NCBI RefSeq assembly: GCF_019399895.1
Contig: NC_091877.1
Span: 4,360,419 to 4,424,418, forward strand
Source: Cardiocondyla obscurior
Lineage: Eukaryota; Arthropoda; Insecta; Hymenoptera; Formicidae
DNA length: 64,000 nt
Direction: 5' to 3'
Shown: positions 43,300 through 53,131 of the stretch, piece by piece
How the letters are laid out: every line of letters starts with the position of its first letter
How positions within the stretch are numbered: position 1 is the stretch's first letter
Program-made: the position numbers and the translations under genes
Notes under the pieces: model-generated
Databases searched by the model: none
Told to the model about the DNA's origin: nothing
Seen by the model: only the letters and a program-made list of their open reading frames with translations

Positions 43300-46200
43300 T
43301 TCAAAATAGATAAACTCGAGCCTATTTGGAGCCTTTTATTTTTATCAGAAGCCGAGATATGGCCAAAAACTAAAAAGCATTTTGAAATTTTACAACGAAG
43401 CATTGTGCGGCAATTAAAAACGATGCATACGGGCCTATTCCGAACCTCTTATTTTCATCAGAAGCCGAGATATAACCAAAAAACAAAAAAATATTTTGAA
43501 ATTTGGCAACATAGCATTGTGCAACATTCAAAATAGATGCAATTGGGCCTTATCGGAGTTTTTTATTTCCATCAGAAGCCGAGATATGGCCAAAAAACAA
43601 AAAAATATTTTAAATTTGGCAACATAGCATTGTGCGGCATTTAAAGAAGATGCATACTGGTCCATTCCGAGGCTTTTATTTTCACCAGCAGCCGAAATAT
43701 GACCAAGAAACAAAGAAAAATATTTTTGAAATTTTACAACGTAGCATTGTGCGCAACTAAAAATAGGTGCATACGGGTCTGATCCGAGCCTTCTATTTTC
43801 ACCAGCAGTCGAGATAAGGCCAAAAAACAAAAAAAATATTTTTGAAATTTTACAACATAGCATTGTGCGGCATTCAAAATAGATGCATTTGGGCTATTCG
43901 GACCCTTTTATTTTCATCAGAAGCCGAGATATTGCCAAAAACGAAAAAAAATATTTTTGAAATTTTACAACAAAGCATTGTGCGGCAATTAAAAAGAATG
44001 CATACGGGCTTATTCCGAGCCTTTTATTTTCACCAGAAGCCGAAATATGGCCAAAAAACAAAAAAAAATATTTTTAAAATTTAACAACATTGCAATGTGC
44101 GGCATTCAAAATAGAAGCAATTGGGCCTTATCGGAGTTTTTATTTCCATCAGAAGCCGAGATATGGCCGAAAAACAAAAAATATTTTTAAATTTGGCAAC
44201 ATAGCATTGTGCGGCATTTAAAGGAAATGCATACGGGTCCATTCGAAGTTCTTATTTTCACCAGCAGCCGAAATATGACCAAAAACAAAGAAATATTTTG
44301 AAATTTTACAACGTAGCATTGTGCAGCATACAAAATAGATGTATTCGGGCCTATTCGGAGTTTTTTATTTTCATCAGAAGCCGAGATATGGCCAAAAAAC
44401 GAAAAAATATTTTGAAATTTTACAACGTAGCATTGTGCAACATACAAAATAGATGTATTCGGGCCTATTCAGCCTTTTATTTTCATCAGAAGCCGAGATA
44501 TGGCCAAAAAAAAAAAAATATTTTGAAATTTTACAACGTAGCATTGTGCAACATTCAAAATAGATGCATTGGGCCTATTCAGACCTTTATTTTCATCAGA
44601 AGCCGAGATATGGCCAAAAAACAAAAAAAATTATTTTTGAAATTTTACAACATAGCATTGTGCGGCATTTAAAATAGATGTATTTGGATTTATTCGCAGT
44701 TTTTTATTTTCATCAGAAGCCGAGATATGGCCAAAAAACGAAAAAAAATATTTTTGAAATTTTACAACGTTGCATTGTGCGGCAATTAAAAAAATGCATA
44801 CAAGCCTATTCGGAGTTTTTTATTTTCATCAGAAGCCGAAATATGACCAAAAAACAAAGAGAAATATTTTTGAAATTTTACAACGTAGCATTGTGCGGCA
44901 ATTAAAAAAGATGCATACGGGCCTATTCGGAGCCTTTTATTTTCATCAGAAGCCGAGATATGGCCAAAAAACGAAAAAAAATATTTTCAACATTTAACAA
45001 CATAGCATTGTGCAACATTCAAAATAGATGTAATTGGGCCTATTCGGAACCTTTTATTTTCATCATAAGCCGAGATATGGCCAAAAACGAAAAATTTTTA
45101 AAATTTTACAACGTAGCATTGTGCAACATACAAAATAGATGTATTCGGGCCTATTCGGAAACTTTTATTTTCATCAGAAGCCGAGATATGGCCAAAAAAC
45201 AAAAAAAATTATTTTTGAAATTTTACAACATAGCATTGTGCGGCATTTAAAATAGATGTATTTGGATTTATTCGCAGTTTTTTATTTTCATCAGAAGCCG
45301 AGATATGGCCAAAAAACGAAAAAAAATATTTTTGAAATTTTACAACGTTGCATTGTGCGGCAATTAAAAAAATGCATACGGGTTTATTCGGAGTTTTTTA
45401 TTTTCATCAGAAGCCGAAATATGACCAAAAAACGAAAAAATATTTTGAAATTTTACAACGTAGCATTGTGCGGCAATTAAAAAGATGCATACGGGCCTAT
45501 TCAGAGCCTTTTATTTTCATCAGAAGCCGAGATATGGCCAAAAACGAAAAAAATATTTTCAACATTTAACAACATAGCATTGTGCAACATTCAAAATAGA
45601 TGTAATTGGGCCTATTCGGAACCTTTTATTTTCATCATAAGCCGAGATATGGCCAAAAAACGAAAAAAAATATTTTTAAAATTTTACAACGTAGCATTGT
45701 GCAACATACAAAATAGATGTATTCGGGCCTATTCGGAGCCTTTTATTTTCATCAGAAGCCGAGATATGGCCAAAAAACGAAAAAAAATATTTTTGAAATT
45801 TTACAACGTAGCATTGTGCAACATTCAAAATAGATGTAATTGGGCCTATTCGGAACCTTTTATTTTCATCAGAAGCCGAGATATGGCCAAAAAACAAAAA
45901 AAATTATTTTTGAAATTTTGCAACATAGCATTGTGCGGCATTTAAAATAGATGCATTTGGATTTATTCGCAGTTTTTTATTTTCATCAGAAGCCGAGATA
46001 TGGCCAAAAACGAAAAAAAATATTTTTGAAATTTTACAACGTAGCATTGTGCGGCAATTAAAAGATGCATACGGGCCTATTCGGAGTTTTTATTTTCATC
46101 AGAAGCCGAAATATGGCCAAAAAACAAAAAAATATTTTGAAATTTTACAACGTAGCATTGTGCGGCAATTAAAAAGATGCATACGGACCTATTCAGACCT

Positions 46201-49200
46201 TTTATTTTCATCAGAAGCCGAGATATGGCCAAAAAACGAAAAAATATTTTCAAAATTTAACAACATAGCATTGTGCAACATTCAAAATAGATGTAATTGG
46301 GCCTATTCGGAACCTTTTATTTTCATCATAAGCCGAGATATGGCCAAAAAACGAAAAAATATTTTTAAATTTTACAACGTAGCATTGTGCAACATACAAA
46401 ATAGATGTATTCGGGCCTATTCGGAGCCTTTTATTTTCATCAGAAGCCGAAATATGGCCAAAAACGAAAAAAAATATTTTAAATTTTACAACGTAGCATT
46501 GTGCGCAACTAAAAATAGATGCATACGGGTCTGATCCGAGTTTTCTATTTTCACCAGCAGTCGAGATATGGCCAAAAAACAAAAAAAATTTTTTGAAATT
46601 TTACAACATAGCATTGTGCGGCATTCAAAATAGATGCATTTGGGCCTATTCGGACCCTTTTATTTTCATCAGAAGCCGAGATATGGCCAAAAAACGAAAA
46701 AAAATATTTTTGAAATTTTACAACGTAGCATTGTGCGGCAATTAAAAAAGATGCATACGGGCTTATTCCGAGCCTTTTATTTTCACCAGAAGCCGAGATA
46801 TGACCAAAAAACAAAGAGAAATATTTTTGAAATTTTACAACGTAGCATTGTGCGGCAATTAAAAAAGATGCATACGGGCCTATTCGGAGCCTTCTATTTT
46901 CATCAGAAGCCAAGATATGGCCAAAAAACGAAAAAAAATATTTTTAAAATTTTACAACATAGCATTGTGCGGCATTCAAAATAGATGCATACGGGCCTAT
47001 TCGGAGCCTTCTATTTTCATCAGAAGCCAAGATATGGCCAAAAAACGAAAAAAATATTTTAAAATTTTACAACATAGCATTGTGCGGCATTCAAAATAGA
47101 TAAATCGGGCCTATTTGAGCCTTTTATTTTCATCAGAAGCCGAGATATGGCCAAAAACTAAAAAAATATTTTGAAATTTTACAACGTAGCATTGTGCGGC
47201 AATTAAAAAGATGCATACGGGCCTATTCCGAACCTCTTTTTTCATCAGAAGCCGAGATATAAAAAAACAAAAAAATATTTTGAAATTTTACAACGTAGCA
47301 TTGTGCGGCAATTAAAAAAGATGCATACGGGCTTATTCCGAGCCATTTATTTTCACAGAAGCCGAGATATGGCCAAAAACAAAAAAATATTTTTGAAATT
47401 TTACAACGTAGCATTGTGCGGCAATTAAAAAGATGCATTCGGGCCTATTCAGAGCCTTTTTTTTCATCAGAAGCCGAGATATGGCCAAAAAACGAAAAAA
47501 ATATTTTAAAATTTAACAACATAGCATTGTGCAACATTCAAAATAGATGCATTCGGGCCTATTCGGAGCCTTTTATTTTCATCAGAAGCCGAGATATGGC
47601 CAAAAACGAAAAAATATTTTTGAAATTTTACAACGTAGCATTGTGCGGCAATTAAAGATGCATACGGGCCTATTCAGACCTTTTATTTTCATCAGAAGCC
47701 AAGATATGGCCAAAAACAAAAAAATATTTTAAAATTTAACAACATAGCATTGTGCGGCATTCAAAATAGATGAACTCGAGCCTATTTGGAGCCTTTTATT
47801 TTTATCAAAGCCGAGATATGGCAAAAACTAAAAAAAAATTTTTGAAATTTTACAACGCATTGTGCGGCAATTAAAAACGATGCATACGGGCCTATTCGAA
47901 CCTCTTATTTTCATCAGAAGCCGAGATATAACCAAAAAACAAAAATATTTTTAAATTTGGCAACATAGCATTGTGCAACATTCAAAATAGATGCAATTGG
48001 GCCTTATCAGGTTTTTATTTCCATCAGAAGCCGAGATATGGCCGAAAAACAAAAAAAATATTTTTTAAATTTGGCAACATAGCATTGTGCGGCATTTAAA
48101 GAAGATGCATACTGGTCCATTCCGAGGCTTTTATTTTCACCAGCAGCCGAAATATGACCAAGAAACAAAGAAAAATATTTTTGAAATTTTACAACGTAGC
48201 ATTGTGCGCAACTAAAAATAGGTGCATACGGGTCTGATCCGAGCCTTCTATTTTCACCAGCAGTCGAGATAAGGCCAAAAAACAAAAAAAATATTTTTGA
48301 AATTTTACAACATAGCATTGTGCGGCATTCAAAATAGATGCATTTGGGCCTATTCGGACCCTTTTATTTTCATCAGAAGCCGAGATATTGCCAAAAAACG
48401 AAAAAAAATATTTTTGAAATTTTACAACGGAGCATTGTGCGGCAATTAAAAAGAATGCATACGGGCTTATTCCGAGCCTTTTATTTTCACCAGAAGCCGA
48501 GATATGGCCAAAAAACAAAAAAAATATTTTTAAAATTTAACAACATAGCATTGTGCGGCATTCAAAATAGATGCAATTGGGCCTTATCGGAGTTTTTTAT
48601 TTCCATCAGAAGCCGAGATATGGCCGAAAAACAAAAAAAATATTTTTTAAATTTGGCAACATAGCATTGTGCGGCATTTAAAAATGCATACGGGTCCATT
48701 CCGAGGTTCTTATTTTCACCAGCAGCCGAAATATGACCAAAAAACAAAAAGAAATATTTTCGAAATTTTACAACGTAGCATTGTGCAGCATACAAAATAG
48801 ATGTATTCGGGCCTATTCAGGTTTTTATTTTCATCAGAAGCCGAGATATGGCCAAAAACGAAAAAAATATTTTTGAAATTTTACAACGTAGCATTGTGCG
48901 GCAATTAAAAAAGATGCATACGGGCCTATTCGAGCCTTTTATTTTCATCAGAGCCGAGATATGGCCAAAAACGAAAAAAATATTTTCAAAATTTAACAAC
49001 ATAGCATTGTGCAACATTCAAAATAGATGTATTCGGGCCTATTTGGAGCCTTTTATTTTCATCAGAAGCCGAGATATGGCCAAAAAACGAAAAAAAATAT
49101 TTTTGAAATTTTACAACGAAGCATTGTGCGGCAATTAAAAACGATGCATACGGGCCTATTCCGAACCTCTTATTTTCATCAGAAGCCGAGATATGGCCGA

Positions 49201-51340
49201 AAAACAAAAAAAATATTTTTGAAATTTGGCAACATAGCATTGTGCGGCATTCAAAATAGATGAACTCGAGCCTATTTGGAGCCTTTTATTTTTATCAGAA
49301 GCCGAGATATGGCCAAAAACTAAAAAAAATATTTTTGAAATTTTACAACGTAGCATTGTGCGGCAATTAAAAAAGATGCATACGGGCCTATTTTGAGCCT
49401 TTTATTTTCATCAGAAGCCAAGATATGGCCAAAAACAAAAAAATATTTTAAAATTTAACTACATTGTGCGGCATTCAAAATAGATGAACTCGAGCCTATT
49501 TGGAGCCTTTTATTTTCATCAGAAGCCGAGATATGGCCAAAAACTAAAAAATATTTTTGAAATTTTACAACGAAGCATTGTGCGGCAATTAAAAACGATG
49601 CATACGGGCCTATTCAGAACCTCTTATTTTCATCAGAAGCCGAGATATAACCAAAAAACAAAAATATTTTGAAATTTGGCAACATAGCATTGTGCAACAT
49701 TCAAAATTGATGCAATTGGGCCTTATCGGAGTTTTTTATTTCCATCAGAAACCGAGATATGGCCGAAAAACAAAAAAATATTTTTAAATTTGGCAACATA
49801 GCATTGTGCGGCATTTAAAGGAGATGCATACTGGTCCATTCCGAGGCTTTTATTTTCACCAGCAGCCGAAATATGACCAAGAAACAAAGAAATATTTTGA
49901 AATTTTACAACGTAGCATTGTGCGCAACTAAATATAGGTGCATACGGGTCTGATCCGAGCCTTCTATTTTCACCAGCAGTCGAGATAAGGCCAAAAAACA
50001 AAAAAATATTTTGAAATTTTACAACATAGCATTGTGCGGCATTCAAAATAGATGCATTTGGGCCTATTCGGACCCTTTTATTTTCATCAGAAGCCGAGAT
50101 ATTGCCAAAAAACGAAAAAAAATATTTTTGAAATTTTACAACGTAGCATTGTGCGGCAATTAAAAAGAATGCATACGGGCTTATTCCGAGGCTCTTATTT
50201 TCACCAGCAGCCGAAATATGACCAAAAAACAGAAAGAAATATTTTTGAAATTTTACAACGTAGCATTGTGCAACATACAAAATAGATGTATTCGGGCCTA
50301 TTCGGGTTTTATTTTCATCAGAAGCCGAGATATGGCCAAAAACGAAAAAATATTTTTTAAATTTTACAACGTAGCATTGTGCAACATACAAAATAGATGT
50401 ATTCGGGTCTATTCGGAGCCTTTTATTTTCATCAGAAGCCGAGATATGGCCAAAAACGAAAAAATATTTTGAAATTTTACAACGTAGCATTGTGCGGCAA
50501 TTAAAAAAGATGCATACGGGCCTATTCGGAGCCTTTTATTTTCATCAGAAGCCAAGATATGGCCAAAAAACAAAAAAAATATTTTTAAAATTTAACTACA
50601 TAGCATTGTGCGGCATTCAAAATAGATGAACTCGAGCTTATTTGGAGCCTTTTATTTTTATCAGAAGCCGAGATATGGCCAAAAACTAAAAAAAGCATTT
50701 TTGAAATTTTGCAACGAAGCATTGTGCGGCAATTAAAAACGATGCATACGGGCCTATTCCGAACCTTTTATTTTCATCAGAAGCCGAGATATAACCAAAA
50801 AACAAAAAAATATTTTTGAAATTTGGCAACATAGCATTGTGCAACATTCAAAATTGATGCAATTGGGCCTTATCGGAGTTTTTTATTTCCATCAGAAACC
50901 GAGATATGGCCGAAAAACAAAAAAATATTTTTAAATTTGGCAACATAGCATTGTGCGGCATTTAAAGGAGATGCATACTGGTCCATTCCGAGGCTTTTAT
51001 TTTCACCAGCAGCCGAAATATGACCAAAAAACAAAGAAAAATATTTTTGAAATTTTACAACGTAGCATTGTGCGCAACTAAAAATAGGTGCATACGGGTC
51101 TGATCCGAGCCTTCTATTTTCACCAGCAGTCGAGATAAGGCCAAAAAACAAAAAAATATTTTGAAATTTTACAACATAGCATTGTGCGGCATTCAAAATA
51201 GATGCATTTGAGCCTATTCGGACCCTTTTATTTTCATCAGAAGCCGAGATATTGCCAAAAAACGAAAAAAATATTTTGAAATTTTACAACGTAGCATTGT
51301 GCGGCAATTAAAAGAATGCATACGGGCTTATTCCGAGGCT
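43300..51340. repeat. Recurrent 7-monomer (~0.8 kb) cassette in domain C
   Basis: An ordered set of variants recurs: ACTCGAGCC, then AAAACGATGC/CGAACCTCTT, GCAATTGGGCCTTATC, GCATTTAAAG.AGATGC/TGGTCC, GCGCAACTAAA/GGTGCATACGGGTCTG, TTCGGACCC with GATATTGCC, and AAAGAATGCATACGGGCTT. Copies begin near 43310, 47770, 49490 and 50630, and another lies right of the LTR element near 62340. Partial copies occur near 35760 and 38910. Confidence 0.7.
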
Positions 51341-52088
51341 CTTATTTTCACCAGCAGCCGAAATATGACCAAAAAACAAAAAAATATTTTGAAATTTTAC
51401 AACGTAGCATTGTGCAACATACAAAATAGATGTATTCGGGCCTATTCGGAGTTTTTTATTTTCATCAGAAGCCGAGATATGGCCAAAAAACGAAAAAAAA
51501 TATTTTTGAAATTTTACAACGTAGCATTGTGCAACATACAAAATAGATGTATTCGGGCCTATTCGGAACCTTTTATTTTCATCAGAAGCCGAGATATGGC
51601 CAAAAAACGAAAAAAATATTTTGAAATTTTACAACGTAGCATTGTGCAACAATTAAAAAAGATGCATACGGGCCTATTCGGAGCCTTTTATTTTCATCAG
51701 AAGCCGAGATATGGCCAAAAAACGAAAAAAAATATTTTTAAAATTTAACAACATAGCATTGTGCAACATTCAAAATAGATGTATTCGGGCCTATTCGGAG
51801 CCTTTTATTTTCATCAGAAGCCGAGATATGGCCAAAAAACGAAAAAAAATATTTTTGAAATTTTACAACGTAGCATTGTGCGCAACTAAATATAGGTGCA
51901 TACGGGTCTGATCCGAGCCTTCTATTTTCACCAGCAGTCGAGATAAGGCCAAAAAACAAAAAAATATTTTGAAATTTTACAACATAGCATTGTGCGGCAT
52001 TCAAAATAGATGCATTTGGGCCTATTCGGACCCTTTTATTTTCATCAGAAGCCGAGATATTGCCAAAAAACGAAAAAAAATATTTTTG

Positions 52089-52092
52089 AAAT
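52089..52092. other. Target-site duplication AAAT, left copy
   Basis: AAAT precedes the terminal TGTTG of the 5' LTR and recurs at 61133-61136. With one copy removed the satellite reads through as GAAATTTTACAACGTAGC, its normal consensus. Confidence 0.95.
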
Positions 52093-52119
52093 TGTTGTAA
52101 CCCAAACCCCGTTACAACA
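52093..52119 (+). other. Perfect 9-bp hairpin at the 5' tip of the LTR
   Basis: TGTTGTAAC (52093-52101) and GTTACAACA (52111-52119) are exact reverse complements around a 9-base CCAAACCCC loop. The stem begins at the very first LTR base, so it includes the sequence that integrase must recognise. The same structure is at 60608-60634. Confidence 0.8.
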
Positions 52120-52264
52120 CGATACATGACGCAGGGCATTTCGGAATAAGTCTCTCGTAATTAAATAACCTCGGAGGATGCAAGATCAGCAACCTCCTTA
52201 AGAAATTAAATAATGAAAGAAACACGTGCGAGAACTTATTGCCGAAATCGCTGAGGTTGCATTC

Positions 52265-52460
52265 GCCGAACTACCGAAGTTCGGCATTGCAACCCGAGGA
52301 GGCCAAGGCCCTGCGTCACTATTAAATAACCGCGGCCCGTCACGGACGGGCAGTCGCATTATAGTCCGTACCGTAAACTGAGAGCGGTGATAACGAAAGT
52401 TCGGTCGCGTGCCTAGTAATAAGAAACCTCGCGGAGACGAGAACGCGTGACAACGCGAGG
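52265..52460 (+). other. Three perfect GC-rich hairpins within the LTR
   Basis: GCCGAACT/AGTTCGGC at 52265-52272 and 52278-52285 (5-base loop). GCCCGTC/GACGGGC at 52335-52341 and 52345-52351 (3-base loop). CCTCGCG/CGCGAGG at 52427-52433 and 52454-52460 (20-base loop). A further TGCACCGG/CCGGTGCA pair with a 2-base spacer is at 52597-52614 near the LTR end. Each would be present twice in the DNA; a role in RNA structure or regulation is only inferred. Confidence 0.6.
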
Positions 52461-52621
52461 ACGTGTGCCGAACCGACAAAGGGAGAACATAGGGAGATAA
52501 AAAAGAAACAGTGTAACTAAATAAAAATCTAATCTTTTATTACAATATATTAATTATTCGCCCTCATCTCTCGCGGATCCCGAAGGACGGACCCCGTGCA
52601 CCGGCCCCGGTGCAACAAAAG

Positions 52622-52640
52622 TGGTGGCAACGGTGGGATC
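52622..52640 (+). other. Candidate tRNA primer-binding site
   Basis: Four bases after the 5' LTR the sequence reads TGGTGGCAACGGTGGGATC. A PBS starts with TGG (complement of the tRNA CCA end), so it could begin at 52622 or at the second TGG at 52625. The spacing of TGG, GG and GGATC recalls the tRNA-Ser-type PBS of some insect errantiviruses, but I could not assign a cognate tRNA. Confidence 0.5.
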
Positions 52641-52821
52641 CGCCCTCCGGGAGGCGCAGTCGCCTACTCTGCGACGGCGAGGACGATTTCTGGAACAAAG
52701 ATAAAATCAAAGATTAGTACAAAAATTATTAACGAGACGAGACGGACACAACAGTGAAAAAAAGTATTGAGTCAGCAGTAGACTCAGTACCTGAAACCGT
52801 GATAAGAGAAAGGAAGGAAGA

Positions 52822-53051
52822 AGCGGCCAGACAGTGCGACGAGGAAAGCAGCATAGCGGCCAGGCAGTGCGACGAGGAAAGCAGCATAGCGGCCAAGCAG
52901 TGCGACGAGGAAAACTACATAGCGGCCAAGCAGTGCGACGAGGAAAACTACATAGCGGCCAAGCAGTACGACGAGGAAGCAACATAGCGGCCAAGCAGTA
53001 CAACGAGGAAAGCAACATCGCAGCCAAGCAGTGCGACAAGGAGAGCAGTAT
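52822..53051 (+). repeat. 33-bp tandem repeat in the leader, seven units
   Basis: Units start at 52822, 52855, 52888, 52921, 52954, 52986 and 53019. Each reads like AGCGGCCARGCAGTGCGACG plus AGGAAAGCAGCAT. Six units are 33 bp and the fifth is 32 bp (GAGGAAGC where the others have GAGGAAAGC or GAGGAAAAC). Thirty-three is a multiple of three, so each unit reads as an 11-residue acidic repeat (AARQCDEESSI), but no ATG precedes it and the 32-bp unit shifts the frame. Either a structural or packaging repeat of the RNA, or the remnant of a coding one. Confidence 0.85.
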
Positions 53052-53078
53052 AGCAGCCAGCAGCAAAGCAGATCAAGC

Positions 53079-53098
53079 ATGCGAATCACAGCGTTAAT
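53079..53098 (+). CDS. env: Predicted first coding exon of env (ATG plus start of a signal peptide); 7-codon uORF if unspliced
   Basis: ATG at 53079-53081 is the first ATG of the leader. Read on through unspliced RNA it makes seven codons and stops at TAA 53100-53102, a stop that lies inside the splice donor GTAAGT (53099-53104). If the donor is joined to the acceptor ending at 58704, the frame runs on directly into env, giving a hydrophobic signal-like N-terminus of about 17 residues. Known: gypsy env is made from a spliced subgenomic mRNA. The splice itself is inferred from sequence only. Confidence 0.65.
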
Positions 53099-53104
53099 GT
53101 AAGT
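53099..53104 (+). promoter_or_regulatory. Splice donor GTAAGT for env mRNA
   Basis: AAT|GTAAGT matches the donor consensus. It lies 28 bases ahead of the gag ATG, so splicing would remove gag-pro-pol from the env message. The partner acceptor is at 58702-58704. Confidence 0.65.
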
Positions 53105-53131
53105 CCGAAAAATTTTGTAACCGACCGACCC

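Larger units (their letters stand above)
33552..52092. repeat. Satellite array, domain C, left of the LTR element
   Basis: Tandem ~118-bp monomers with domain-specific variants: GCAACATACAAAATAGATG, GCAATTGGGCCTTATCGGAG with TATTTCCATC, GCATTTAAAGAAGATGCATAC with TGGTCC, GGTGCATACGGGTCTGATCC, and ACTCGAGCCTATTTGGAGCC. The last base before the LTR is the T of GAAAT. Long open frames, including a 255-codon one on the minus strand (49723-50490), are repeat artefacts. Confidence 0.97.
52093..52617 (+). repeat. 5' LTR
   Basis: Begins TGTTGTAAC and ends GGTGCAACA (terminal inverted repeat TGTTG/CAACA). It matches 60608-61132 with one difference by eye: G at 52215 against A at 60730. An AATAAA at 52520-52525 lies about 90 bp before the end. 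I see no clear TATA box. The LTR is unusually rich in perfect short inverted repeats. After 52215 it contains no ATG. Confidence 0.97.
52618..53131 (+). other. 5' untranslated leader of the retroelement
   Basis: Holds the primer-binding site, the 33-bp tandem repeats, the env ATG/uORF and the splice donor. From 52216 in the LTR to 53078 there is no ATG in any frame, about 860 nt, although one frame through the repeats is open without an ATG. The gag ATG follows at 53132. Confidence 0.75.

Noticed and set aside
4851..52092. Hundreds of open frames of 60-255 codons on both strands in the satellite (for example 49723-50490 minus, 255 codons).
   Set aside because: They repeat the translated monomer in all frames. 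The monomer is poor in stops and its length is not a multiple of three, so long open frames arise automatically. No start context or domain is seen.
52198..52479. Minus-strand ORF of 93 codons in each LTR.
   Set aside because: Present in both LTRs only because they are copies. It starts within LTR hairpins and has no domain or independent support.
52754..52987. Leader ORF as a separate Gag-like gene.
   Set aside because: No ATG in its frame, GTG only, and the frame breaks in the 32-bp repeat unit. Kept as a repeat, not a CDS.
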